From: an uncultured Candidatus Saccharibacteria bacterium
Lineage (GTDB): Bacteria > Patescibacteriota > Saccharimonadia > Saccharimonadales > Saccharimonadaceae
Direction: 5' to 3'
Assembly: GCA_938036915.1 (NCBI GenBank)
Contig: CALHVV010000026.1
Span: 1 to 16,002, forward strand
DNA length: 16,002 nt
A program made the position numbers and the translations under genes. Under the pieces are notes generated by a model, which was not told where the DNA came from, did no database searches, and saw only the letters and a list, made by a program, of their open reading frames with translations. This document shows positions 1 to 7,167 of this stretch, piece after piece (the stretch's first letter is position 1; every line of letters begins with the position of its first letter).

Positions 1-347
1 ACCAGCCAAAAGCTGGCAAACTCCGCTGTAATGACGCGGCCTTCATCGTTTGGGCTGCCATAGCTATCTGCCGCGAGTTGGAACTGCTCTACCAGCTCAG
101 CTGGCAGGCCATCGCGCCACTGCACTGGTGCGGTTTTGCTAAAGACTGCCGTGCCGCTATAGCCTTTCTTGGCTGCGCTATAAAAATGCTCGTGGTAGCC
201 CGGCAGGTCAAGCTCTACCTGCTGGCGCTGCGCTTTCGTCTCCTGCAGGCACAGGATGTCGGGGGCGTGCGCCGCCATAAAGCGGGCAAACTCGCCCTTG
301 TTTATCACCGCACGAATACCGTTGACGTTCCAGGAGTAGAGATTCAT
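1..347 (-). CDS. xth: Exodeoxyribonuclease III, N-terminal part (runs off the window)
   Basis: The first 115 codons are present; the gene continues beyond base 1. The product should be a cytoplasmic Mg-dependent AP endonuclease and 3'-5' exonuclease of the EEP (exonuclease-endonuclease-phosphatase) fold, acting in base excision repair. The N-terminus MNLYSWNVNGIRA is the family's opening strand, with Asn7 as a metal or phosphate ligand. LQETK at residues 34-38 carries the catalytic metal-binding Glu36. GYSGTAVFSK (about 62-71) and DEGRVI (about 101-106) are further family motifs. The ATG at 347 is chosen because it gives exactly the family N-terminus; an extended -10 box lies only 6 bases upstream, so no Shine-Dalgarno is possible on that transcript. 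The C-terminal Asp/His catalytic residues lie outside the window. Identification is firm. The gene faces away from the hydrolase gene across a 206-base AT-rich gap. Confidence 0.93.
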   Translation of the reverse strand, partial: MNLYSWNVNGIRAVINKGEFARFMAAHAPDILCLQETKAQRQQVELDLPGYHEHFYSAAKKGYSGTAVFSKTAPVQWRDGLPAELVEQFQLAADSYGSPNDEGRVITAEFASFWL

Positions 348-353
348 AAGGAT

Positions 354-362
354 AGTATAACA
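354..362 (-). promoter_or_regulatory. Extended -10 promoter of xth, leaderless geometry
   Basis: On the minus strand this reads TGTTATACT, a TGN-extended -10 box. Six bases separate it from the ATG of xth, so transcription should start at or next to the A of the start codon. I see no convincing -35 box. The promoter call is inferred from sequence only. Confidence 0.6.
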
Positions 363-426
363 TGACAGTTTTTCTTGAGAGATAGAATTGTACGTAAAAG
401 CCTACTGTCGTATGTATTTATATAAT

Positions 427-459
427 TACTATGAAATATAGCAATACCTATACATAGTA
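427..459. repeat. Short inverted repeat in the AT-rich gap between xth and the hydrolase
   Basis: TACTATG at 427-433 is repeated in inverted form as CATAGTA at 453-459, with a 19-base loop. It lies between two divergently transcribed genes and could be an operator or a chance match in AT-rich DNA. No T-tract follows it, so it is not a terminator. The rest of 348-553 shows no gene; a perfect TATAAT at 421-426 has no matching -35 and no sensible reading frame behind it. Confidence 0.25.
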
Positions 460-525
460 TGCCTAACTCTGTCAGTAGCTTGAGTAAGAAGAATCTTAAG
501 ATAACCAAGATATTATAAAATATCC

Positions 526-555
526 TTGACAAATCTAAAGAGAGAGAGTTATTAT
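526..555 (+). promoter_or_regulatory. Possible -35/-10 promoter overlapping the annotated hydrolase start
   Basis: A perfect TTGACA (526-531) lies 18 bases before TATTAT (550-555), which overlaps ATG 554. If used, RNA starts near 562 and translation must begin at ATG 602. The competing possibility is an upstream AT-rich box around 511-521 (TATTATAAAAT) with AGAGAGAG at 540-548 as ribosome binding site for ATG 554. Confidence 0.35.
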
Positions 556-1681
556 GAGTTTATCTAAAAGATGTTGCTTATTATGTGGGAGAAAAAATAG
601 CATGAGACAAGAAAGAGTTGATTACGGCTTTGATAATGGATTGGTAATGACACGAAGGCAGCTAGATGCTGATAATCCATATTTATCGCACGATACAAAG
701 ATAGAAATCCAGCAGACAGAACTATATGCTATCCCAAAGGGTGGTAACGATGAGAAACGAGATGCTGAGGTGGCTGAGGCAATGACTAATCCAGTGAGCA
801 TCCGTGTAGGTGGTATTGCAGTTGAAGCTGCTTTGGTCGGCAATAAGCAAGCTGAAGTAGTACGAGGTGTTGCTTATGGCTGGGGTGGAAATTTACGACA
901 CCCTGTTGCAATTTATGAGGGACAAACACTTGCTGCTAATGCTCCTGACGAGCTGTTTGTCATAATAAACCCACCGGGAAGTGGACGCTCTGATATGTTA
1001 CCAGCTGCCGTTCGCAAAGAGGTTCGGCACGGTAATTTTGCTGGTTATGGTGAACAAATTGCGCAGACAATTGATGTTGTGGCAGAAGGTCGTGATATAC
1101 AGCTTTATGGACACTCATTTGGTGGGCGGACGATGACAGCCGCTGTACCTTACTTTGATTCTCATATTAATAGTCTTACTATAAATGACCCAGTAAGCGG
1201 AGAATCGTACGGAAAAACACGTATTACAAGACTTATGCGACTAGTGACAGGTTTTGGCATAACTGAAAATAGCCGCCTTAAGAAATATATTCAAGCTGAG
1301 TTCGACCCTTACGAATCTGAGCTACAGAAGAACCCAATGAAGAGCGCATTGCGAGACACTGCCCAGGGTACAAGAGGTGGATGGCGAGAGCAATTCCTGA
1401 CTGACCCGATTGGTTTAGCGGAGCCTGGCTTTGCAGATGATCTTGCTGAAGCATTGCCATGCATTCGGGAGAAGCTTCGTGTTGTATCACCAAGTGAGAG
1501 TGCAATGAATCGACATGAGGCGGTTAGCGATATAATGGCATATGCGCTTGCTCACGCAAAAGGAGTGCCACCTATTGTAGAGCAATTGATAGTTCATAAT
1601 CATAGCCACTCGTTTCTTACTATCCCGCAGGCGCTTGTTGCTGTCTATGATGAGAATTTTGGTGTACAAAAACATTCGTAA
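554..1681 (+). CDS. Alpha/beta hydrolase-fold protein, substrate unknown
   Basis: The 375-residue product has the layout of an alpha/beta hydrolase. An NPPGSGRS segment (about 139-146) sits where the oxyanion-hole loop belongs. The nucleophile elbow is G-H-S-F-G at 186-190, with Ser188 as likely nucleophile. A His-rich patch near the C-terminus (His348, His350, His352) can supply the catalytic histidine; the acid residue is not assigned. No signal peptide or membrane segment is evident, so it is probably cytoplasmic. The N-terminus carries Cys7, Cys8 and Cys11 in an unusual Cys-rich start, not typical of the fold. The start is uncertain: ATG 554 follows a purine-rich AGAGAGAG, but a TTGACA at 526-531 with TATTAT at 550-555 would start RNA downstream of it and favour ATG 602, removing that Cys-rich piece. 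Esterase, lipase or peptidase activity cannot be told apart from sequence. It appears to be a single gene with no operon partner. Confidence 0.75.
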   Translation: MSLSKRCCLLCGRKNSMRQERVDYGFDNGLVMTRRQLDADNPYLSHDTKIEIQQTELYAIPKGGNDEKRDAEVAEAMTNPVSIRVGGIAVEAALVGNKQAEVVRGVAYGWGGNLRHPVAIYEGQTLAANAPDELFVIINPPGSGRSDMLPAAVRKEVRHGNFAGYGEQIAQTIDVVAEGRDIQLYGHSFGGRTMTAAVPYFDSHINSLTINDPVSGESYGKTRITRLMRLVTGFGITENSRLKKYIQAEFDPYESELQKNPMKSALRDTAQGTRGGWREQFLTDPIGLAEPGFADDLAEALPCIREKLRVVSPSESAMNRHEAVSDIMAYALAHAKGVPPIVEQLIVHNHSHSFLTIPQALVAVYDENFGVQKHS

Positions 1682-1735
1682 TTAAGTAAGCTAATACAAC
1701 ACAAGACCAGAGTAGCGGATGCACTAAATATACTG

Positions 1736-1741
1736 TATAAT
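1736..1741 (+). promoter_or_regulatory. Perfect -10 box before the first glycosyltransferase
   Basis: TATAAT ends 8 bases before ATG 1750, which places the predicted RNA start at about 1748-1750, so the message is leaderless or nearly so. It also rules out the upstream in-frame TTG at 1741, which overlaps the box. I see no good -35. Confidence 0.6.
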
Positions 1742-1749
1742 TGCTTCGT

Positions 1750-2769
1750 ATGAGAAACAGTAAAATAATCGTCACTATGATCTCTGAAAGCGAGTTTACT
1801 GTACAAGGACATGGTGTACACACTGCATATAAAGAGAACTTTGACTGCCTTGCAAAACGCGATGATGTTGATATCCAAGCTAATACTATGCGTACGTCCG
1901 ACATAGTCCACATACAGACGATTGGCTTTTATTCCCTGAGGCATATGTTGAGTAAAAAGAGTCGCAAGAAAGTGGTGTCGGCCCACGTTTTGCCGGATTC
2001 GTTTGTTGGATCATTTATACTGACGCGATATTGGCTGTGGATTGCACGGTTGTATTTGCGGTGGTTCTACAATCGAGCAGACCTTGTATTAGCTGTATCT
2101 GATGAAACAAAGCAAGGGTTGATAAATCTTGGCATTAAGAAGCCGATCGAGGTTGTATATAATACGATTGACACAACGAAATATATTCAAGCTGGTGGTC
2201 GTGATGAGATACGTCGTTCGCTAGGTATAAGTAGCGATACTTTTGTTGTTATTGGCGCAGGACAAACGCAACCACGCAAAAGAATCGATACATTCATAGA
2301 AGTTGCTAAGCGCACTCCTAATATTGCCTATATTTGGGTGGGGAGCATGCCGTTTAAGCACCTTGCTGCAGAGCATAACCATATGACGCATATGATTGAA
2401 AGTGCCCCACAGAACGTTCATTTTGTTGGACAGATCGATTTTAAGGATATGCCTAAATATTATGCTGCAAGTGATGCTTTTATGTTGCCATCTGAACAAG
2501 AGACATTTGGTTTAGTTATTGTTGAAGCGGCTGCTGCAGGTTTGCCAATTGTGTTACGGGATATTCCAGATTATGATGGTACATTTCGTGCAGATGCACT
2601 TATGGCGGCAGACGACGAATCATTTGCTCAGGCTGTAAAGCACCTTATGCAGGACAAACATTTCTACGATCAAGCAAAGCAGCGTGCTCGGCATATTGCG
2701 CGGCGCTTTGATAGTGCCGCTGGAGCAGAACAATTAGTAGCACTATACAAGAAGGTGCTATTACACTAA
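1750..2769 (+). CDS. GT4 glycosyltransferase, probably second enzyme of glycolipid synthesis (LafB/CpoA-like)
   Basis: The 339-residue product is a GT-B fold retaining glycosyltransferase of family GT4. The N-terminal acceptor domain has the segment ESEFTVQGHGVHTAY, which resembles the VKGQGVGSAY segment of Gram-positive enzymes that add a second sugar to glucosyl-diacylglycerol. The C-terminal donor domain has the phosphate-binding stretch TQPRKRID, then SEQETFGLVIVEA with the EX7E pair Glu251 and Glu259 that holds the nucleotide sugar. There is no signal peptide; hydrophobic and aromatic stretches around 75-100 (Trp, Tyr, Leu) could give monotopic membrane attachment. A second GT4 gene follows after 57 bases under its own promoter. 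GT4 membership is firm; acceptor and sugar are inferred from resemblance recalled, not from a search. It is AT-rich compared with the atp operon. Confidence 0.85.
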   Translation: MRNSKIIVTMISESEFTVQGHGVHTAYKENFDCLAKRDDVDIQANTMRTSDIVHIQTIGFYSLRHMLSKKSRKKVVSAHVLPDSFVGSFILTRYWLWIARLYLRWFYNRADLVLAVSDETKQGLINLGIKKPIEVVYNTIDTTKYIQAGGRDEIRRSLGISSDTFVVIGAGQTQPRKRIDTFIEVAKRTPNIAYIWVGSMPFKHLAAEHNHMTHMIESAPQNVHFVGQIDFKDMPKYYAASDAFMLPSEQETFGLVIVEAAAAGLPIVLRDIPDYDGTFRADALMAADDESFAQAVKHLMQDKHFYDQAKQRARHIARRFDSAAGAEQLVALYKKVLLH

Positions 2770-2781
2770 GAGCTATCTTTA

Positions 2782-2810
2782 TTGTCTCCTGCTCTGTTAC
2801 ATGCTAAAAT
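2782..2810 (+). promoter_or_regulatory. Promoter of the second glycosyltransferase
   Basis: TTGTCT (2782-2787), a 17-base spacer, and the extended -10 TGCTAAAAT (2802-2810) form one of the best promoters in the window. The predicted RNA start near 2817 leaves a leader of about 10 bases with no Shine-Dalgarno before ATG 2827. The second transferase can therefore be expressed separately from the first. Confidence 0.6.
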
Positions 2811-2826
2811 ATAAGCTAGTTAATTT

Positions 2827-4206
2827 ATGCGTATCGGCTTTTTTACTGACACTTACCACCCGACTATCAATGGCATTACGTACGTCGTTGATAGTCTTAA
2901 GCATCATCTCGAGGCTGAGGGTCATACTGTCTATGTCTTTTGCCCAGCGCGGACAATCAGCGCAAGTGTAATTCGAGAGCGTACAAGCGAGGATGATCAT
3001 ATCATCTGGATACCAAGTGTCAAGAATGGTTTTTTTGACACATCCGATTATGCTCTATTTTTTCCACCAACGATTTTGCGTAAGATTCAAGATCTTGACC
3101 TAGATATTATTCATATATTTACCCCAGCTCAGGTTGGGACGCTTGGTGTAAATGCGGCAAGTAAGTATGATATCCCTTTTATTGTGCAACACTGCACTGA
3201 TTTATACGAGTTTGTGGAGGATTATCCAAATGTCTTGCCGGGTATATTAGCACTAGTTAATATTGTTTTTCCGCTCAGTGTTAAATTGCAGTGGCGAGAT
3301 ATTATTGAAATAGTTAAGTTACAGCGTCCACGTCTTGGGCGAGTTAAGTGGAGTCAGGATATCATCAAGCGGGCTCTTACAATGATATATAGCCGTGCTG
3401 ATGCAGTGATTGCTCTTAGTCGTAAGAGTAAAGTGCAGCTAGAGAGTTGGCAAGATGAAATATATTTCTATGATGTGACACTTATGCCAAATGGCGTTGA
3501 TGCAATTCCAAGACCAACAAAAGCACAGATACAAGCATTTCGTCAGCGTTGGGGTATTGAGAGTGATGATGAAGTAGTGGGCTATGTTGGCCGTCTCGGT
3601 GAGGAGAAGAATCTTCCACTTCTTATAGAAGCTTTTGATGTGATTGGTCGTGAAAGGCCGCATGCTAAGCTAATTTTTGTGGGTGACTTCGATTACCGTC
3701 AGACGCTTGAAGAGATGGCGGCGCAGTCTTGCTACCCTGATCGAATCATCTTTACTGGGTCGATCCCGCGCGAAGAGCTTGGTGTTGCATATGCGTCGCT
3801 CGATGTTTTTGCTTTTCCATCGCTCAAGGATACGCAAGGTTGGGCAATTCATGAGGCAGCTCACGCAAGTAAGCCACTTATCCTCGTTGATAGAGATCTG
3901 TCAGAAGTGATGCGCGATGGCGAGAATGGTTATTTTGCTAATAATGATCCAGCGGATATGGCAGCTCAGGTTTTGAAATTACTCTGTAACACGGAGCAGC
4001 GCCAGCAATTTGGTAGGCGTAGTAAACAGCTCGCATTACGCTTTACAGAGCGAAATCAGGTACGTAAACTTATTCGGTTGTATGAATCTGTCATTAGCAA
4101 ACATAACGTTGCTGCTCAGCTGCCAAGTGAAGACCGTTTTGGGCTGCTTTCGTCTGTATTACACCGTGCGCGAACGGCGCTAGGTCGTAGTAATGACCAG
4201 GAATAG
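2827..4206 (+). CDS. GT4 glycosyltransferase, probably diacylglycerol glucosyltransferase (LafA/PimB-like)
   Basis: The 459-residue product is a GT4 enzyme. Its N-terminus MRIGFFTDTYHPTINGI with the following GHTVYVF is the typical first strand and loop of the diacylglycerol-glucosyltransferase and PimB/MgtA-like group. The donor domain shows MPNGVD (about 219-224), GRLGEEKN (about 255-262) and KDTQGWAIHEAA, where the EX7E pair is Asp335 and Glu343; Asp at the first position is, as I recall, common in this subgroup. An internal stretch rich in hydrophobic residues (about 135-160) may dock on the membrane. The C-terminal 50 residues extend past the catalytic domain. Next to the preceding transferase it suggests two-step synthesis of a diglycosyl membrane lipid, with this enzyme adding the first sugar. 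Mannosyl transfer to a phosphatidylinositol-like lipid is the main alternative. Family is sure; substrate is an inference. Confidence 0.86.
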   Translation: MRIGFFTDTYHPTINGITYVVDSLKHHLEAEGHTVYVFCPARTISASVIRERTSEDDHIIWIPSVKNGFFDTSDYALFFPPTILRKIQDLDLDIIHIFTPAQVGTLGVNAASKYDIPFIVQHCTDLYEFVEDYPNVLPGILALVNIVFPLSVKLQWRDIIEIVKLQRPRLGRVKWSQDIIKRALTMIYSRADAVIALSRKSKVQLESWQDEIYFYDVTLMPNGVDAIPRPTKAQIQAFRQRWGIESDDEVVGYVGRLGEEKNLPLLIEAFDVIGRERPHAKLIFVGDFDYRQTLEEMAAQSCYPDRIIFTGSIPREELGVAYASLDVFAFPSLKDTQGWAIHEAAHASKPLILVDRDLSEVMRDGENGYFANNDPADMAAQVLKLLCNTEQRQQFGRRSKQLALRFTERNQVRKLIRLYESVISKHNVAAQLPSEDRFGLLSSVLHRARTALGRSNDQE

Positions 4207-4316
4207 AGTCTTGATAAGCCTGTTGTAACACGTCAAAAATGACAGAGCTGCTGTATAGCCTTATGCTTACGACTCGGCGGGGATCGCGTTGGTTTGATGT
4301 TTCTTTGTTTTGTGGC

Positions 4317-4790
4317 CTATATATACCGCACTGCTCGTCGCTCTCGCTCCACATCGCGGCGTTTGATGGTTTCGCGCTTGTCGTAGCGTTTCTTGCCCTT
4401 ACCGAGGGCAATGACGAGCTTAATGTAACGGCCACTAGTAAGGAGCTTCGTGGGGACGATGGTATAGCCGTCCTTCTTGCGAGCAGCGAGTTGCTCGATC
4501 TGGCGTCGCTTCGCCAGAAGCTTACGTGCACTAGTGCTGACGGTCCGGGCGTTTGGCTGACCCTGCTCGTTGTGGCGCAGTGAGAAGCTGGCGTTATTGA
4601 GCCACAGCTCGCTGTTGCGAATCGTCACATATGCCCCCTTAAGCTGCACGTGGCCTTCACGGGCGGCGCGGACCTCTAGACCAGTCAGGTTCATACCAAC
4701 CACTATGTCGTCGCTCAGTTCATAATCAAACCGCGCACGGCGGTTAACAATAGCTGGTACTGGTGGCTTAGTAGTATGTGATTTGCTCAT
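4317..4790 (-). CDS. smpB: SsrA-binding protein SmpB
   Basis: SmpB binds tmRNA and delivers it to stalled ribosomes for trans-translation in the cytoplasm. The 157-residue product has the expected oligonucleotide-binding barrel: NRRARFDYELSDDIVVGM (about 17-34), GLEVRAAREGHVQLKGAYV (about 38-56) and a LLAKRRQIEQL helix (about 91-101). The highly basic tail, about 130-157, is the part that folds into a helix in the ribosome. Length matches the family norm of 150-160. ATG 4790 gives the normal N-terminus, and an extended -10 box lies 11 bases upstream. The tmRNA gene itself is not in this window. The gene is convergent with the GT4 gene ending at 4206, separated by 110 bases in which I found no convincing terminator. 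Confidence 0.97.
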   Translation of the reverse strand: MSKSHTTKPPVPAIVNRRARFDYELSDDIVVGMNLTGLEVRAAREGHVQLKGAYVTIRNSELWLNNASFSLRHNEQGQPNARTVSTSARKLLAKRRQIEQLAARKKDGYTIVPTKLLTSGRYIKLVIALGKGKKRYDKRETIKRRDVERERRAVRYI

Positions 4791-4801
4791 ACGTCTCTTC
4801 T

Positions 4802-4810
4802 ATTGTAGCA
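4802..4810 (-). promoter_or_regulatory. Extended -10 promoter of smpB
   Basis: On the minus strand this reads TGCTACAAT. Eleven bases lie between it and the ATG at 4790, leaving a predicted leader of about four bases. The purine-rich AGAAGAG just after the box would lie mostly upstream of the RNA start, so it is unlikely to work as a Shine-Dalgarno. Confidence 0.58.
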
Positions 4811-4912
4811 GATGAGGTGGTATGTGAGGATACGAAGGTGATAGATTTGGGCTCGAGCAAGCCAAGAGATCATCGTCTAGCAGGTAGTGTGCCCTCTAGG
4901 GGGTAGTTTATG

Positions 4913-5326
4913 CTATGCGTAGTTGTTGGGAGTGGTATCGATACCAAGATAGCGAAAATACTGCTGGACATCTGCGATACCTCCGCCCGACTTAATAATA
5001 ATGCGGCAATCTTGCAAGAGCCAACTCGCGTTGTCGTACCCGTAATCGCATAGTGGGTCGAGATGCTCGTTGATATAGCTCATCGTGAGAGGAGGAAACT
5101 CTACGGCAGGGTTCTCTGGGCCTTGCTGGTCGAGAATGGTATTGGTCGTGTCTAGCAGTCTATCGCGCTGGTGGTGTGGTGTATTGAACTGGGATATGAG
5201 CTTGGTGTGCATATCTTTGGAGGTTGGGCTTGGGTTGCTCTTTGCCGCAAGTGCAAAAAGTGGTTTCTGGGTATATGCGTCAACACCCTCTCGTGTGCTT
5301 GCAGAATATTGCTGAAAATTTTCCAT
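4913..5326 (-). CDS. Hypothetical protein, about 137 residues
   Basis: I do not recognise this protein. From the ATG at 5326 it has 137 residues, is soluble-looking, has no signal peptide or membrane segment, and contains two Cys residues in its second half. The N-terminal half is polar (MENFQQYSAS, then Gln/Thr/Asp-rich), and the C-terminal part ends with an aromatic stretch, VQQYFRYLGID. The start is uncertain: AGGAAGGA at about 5345-5352 is a strong Shine-Dalgarno but sits 18 bases from the ATG, and only 9 bases from an in-frame TTG at 5335, which would add three residues. A TATAAT box lies further upstream. The ordered promoter, ribosome site and frame favour a real gene. It is divergent from the ABC-F gene and co-directional with smpB, 122 bases away. 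The overlapping plus-strand frames look like shadows. Confidence 0.6.
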   Translation of the reverse strand: MENFQQYSASTREGVDAYTQKPLFALAAKSNPSPTSKDMHTKLISQFNTPHHQRDRLLDTTNTILDQQGPENPAVEFPPLTMSYINEHLDPLCDYGYDNASWLLQDCRIIIKSGGGIADVQQYFRYLGIDTTPNNYA

Positions 5327-5382
5327 GTACGACAAAACTAACAATCCTTCCTATTGTTTCTTTTCTAGCGTGTCTGCAGACT

Positions 5383-5388
5383 ATTATA
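5383..5388 (-). promoter_or_regulatory. -10 box of the hypothetical gene, with long leader
   Basis: A perfect TATAAT on the minus strand lies about 57 bases before ATG 5326. The leader it predicts contains AGGAAGGA as ribosome binding site. This differs from the leaderless arrangement of its neighbours. No clear -35 was found. Confidence 0.45.
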
Positions 5389-5483
5389 CCGCTAAATGTA
5401 TGGAAAGAGTGTCGTAAAAATAACAGAATAATAATGCGAAGTGCTCAACTCACTCCCCTGCCCGCAAAGGATATAATTCGCCA

Positions 5484-5492
5484 TGCTATAAT
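5484..5492 (+). promoter_or_regulatory. Consensus extended -10 promoter of the ABC-F gene, leaderless
   Basis: TGCTATAAT is a perfect extended -10 box. Seven bases separate it from ATG 5500, so RNA should start at 5499-5500, effectively on the start codon. This fixes the start of the gene and excludes the longer in-frame reading from 5224. Confidence 0.7.
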
Positions 5493-5499
5493 ATCCCCT

Positions 5500-7167
5500 A
5501 TGATTGCCGATATTGCCATTACCGAGAAGTCGTTTGGGGCGAAGACGCTGATGACGGATGTGAAGTTTAGTGTGAATGATGGCGAAAAAGTGGGTCTAGT
5601 GGGGCGCAACGGTGTTGGCAAGTCGACGCTGTTTGGTATGCTAACAGGGGTAGATGATGACTATAGTGGCTCGATTATTTTCAAGCGTGGCAGTGTGGTG
5701 GTGGCAACAGCCCAAGAGCACCACGACAGCGGCGATATCACAGTGCTCGAATATATCCTGCGTGGCCTGCCAGAATATGCGCGCCTGCGCCATATCATCA
5801 CAACTTACCCCGAGACGATGGGCGATGACATGCATAAAATCGAGGCATACACCGCGGCGCTGGAGCGCTTTGGCCAAAAGGGCTTCTACCAGATTGAGGA
5901 GCTAGTGGCGGAGGAGCTAAAGAACTTCCAAATGGCAGGCTATGGTGAGCGACATCTGGCGAGTTTGAGTGGTGGGCAGAAGCGCCTAGTGGAGGTGGTG
6001 AAGATTATGCACGCCCAGGCCGACCTTGCACTGATCGATGAGCCAACGAACCATATGGATTATGTCGCTAAGAAGCAGTTTATCGACTGGCTCAAGGGCG
6101 CGAAGCAAGCGATGCTCGTCATTACCCACGACCGAGATGTGCTGGCAGAGATGGACCGGATCGTTGAGATAAAAGATGGCACAGCCCTCAGCTACCGAGG
6201 TAACTACGATGCCTATCTCCGTCAAAATGCCTCGGCGACAGGCAACGCGATGCACGAGTATGAGCAGGTCGAGCGGCGGATTGCTAATGTGAAGGATAAG
6301 GTAGTGCAATTTCGCCGGATGAAGGAGCGAGCGCGTGACCCCGGCACCATTAAGCAATTCAAGCAGCGTGAGCAGCAGGCTATGGCCGAGCTTGAGCAGC
6401 TTGAGCAGATAGAGAAGCCGACGTTTTGGATTGATCGCGACAATGTGGCGCAGCTGGAGTATAAGATGGCCGATCGCTACCAGAAGTTTAAGGCGCGAAC
6501 GATTCGCCTCAGTATGCGCGATGGTGCAATGCGAAGCCAGCGCACACTGGTGGCGGTGCGAGATTTGGCGCTGGGCTATGGCGAACGGATCTTGTTTGAG
6601 GGGGTGAATATCGACCTGCGTGAGGGCGAGGCCGTGGAGCTGCGTGGTCGCAATGGCGCAGGTAAGACGACGCTTATTCGAGAACTACTCGCCGCGCAAA
6701 ATCTGATGCAAGACAGAGGTAGCGATACACCTATTATCTATAGTGGCTCGCTGCGGCTCGATAGCCATATTCGGATTGGCGTGTATGAGCAGGAGATTGC
6801 CCCGACGTATCTTGGCCTCACACTAGCCCAGGCCATCGAGCAAATGCACCTCGACCGTGGGTTGCCGATTGGTCAGACCAAGCTCCGCCAATTGATGAGC
6901 GACTACCTCTTTGCTGAGATGGATGGCGATGTGCCGCTTGCTCGCCTGAGTGGTGGGCAGAAGGCGCGCTTCCAAATTATTAGCATGCTCGCTAATGAGC
7001 CGCAGCTGCTCATTCTCGATGAGCCTACCAACCACCTCGACCTACCCAGTATCGAAGAGCTTGAGACGGCACTGGAGCGCTATACTGGTGCTATCCTCTA
7101 CGTCAGCCACGACAACTACTTTCGGCAAAAGTTGGGTGGCGAAGTGGTGCAGATTGGGGCGCAGTAA
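5500..7167 (+). CDS. ABC-F family ATPase (ribosome-associated)
   Basis: The 555-residue protein has two ABC ATPase domains and no transmembrane segment, which defines ABC-F. Such proteins bind the ribosomal E site to relieve stalling, gate early elongation or protect from antibiotics. Domain 1 shows Walker A GRNGVGKS (35-42), signature LSGGQ (156-160) and Walker B LALIDEPTNHMD (176-187). Domain 2 shows Walker A GRNGAGKT (383-390), signature LSGGQ (483-487) and Walker B LLILDEPTNHLD (503-514). The charged, Glu/Gln/Arg-rich helical linker between domains (about 245-320) is the P-site tRNA-interaction motif. The start at 5500 gives the typical MIADIAITEKSFGAKTL first strand. Housekeeping (EttA/Uup/YdiF type) versus resistance role cannot be settled from the linker by eye. 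It is transcribed alone; a 301-base non-coding stretch follows. Confidence 0.94.
   Translation: MIADIAITEKSFGAKTLMTDVKFSVNDGEKVGLVGRNGVGKSTLFGMLTGVDDDYSGSIIFKRGSVVVATAQEHHDSGDITVLEYILRGLPEYARLRHIITTYPETMGDDMHKIEAYTAALERFGQKGFYQIEELVAEELKNFQMAGYGERHLASLSGGQKRLVEVVKIMHAQADLALIDEPTNHMDYVAKKQFIDWLKGAKQAMLVITHDRDVLAEMDRIVEIKDGTALSYRGNYDAYLRQNASATGNAMHEYEQVERRIANVKDKVVQFRRMKERARDPGTIKQFKQREQQAMAELEQLEQIEKPTFWIDRDNVAQLEYKMADRYQKFKARTIRLSMRDGAMRSQRTLVAVRDLALGYGERILFEGVNIDLREGEAVELRGRNGAGKTTLIRELLAAQNLMQDRGSDTPIIYSGSLRLDSHIRIGVYEQEIAPTYLGLTLAQAIEQMHLDRGLPIGQTKLRQLMSDYLFAEMDGDVPLARLSGGQKARFQIISMLANEPQLLILDEPTNHLDLPSIEELETALERYTGAILYVSHDNYFRQKLGGEVVQIGAQ

Noticed and set aside
4235..4254. Possible terminator after smpB (ACAG/CTGT stem with five T on the minus strand)
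   Set aside because: The stem is only four base pairs and the T-run is itself part of a GTCA/TGAC palindrome; too weak to call.
4239..4583. Plus-strand open frame opposite smpB
   Set aside because: It is antisense to a confident smpB gene and shows no start signal or domain.
5224..5499. In-frame upstream extension of the ABC-F gene (92 extra residues)
   Set aside because: It runs across the promoter box at 5484-5492 and over the oppositely oriented hypothetical gene; the extra residues do not belong to the ABC-F fold, and the typical N-terminus starts at 5500.
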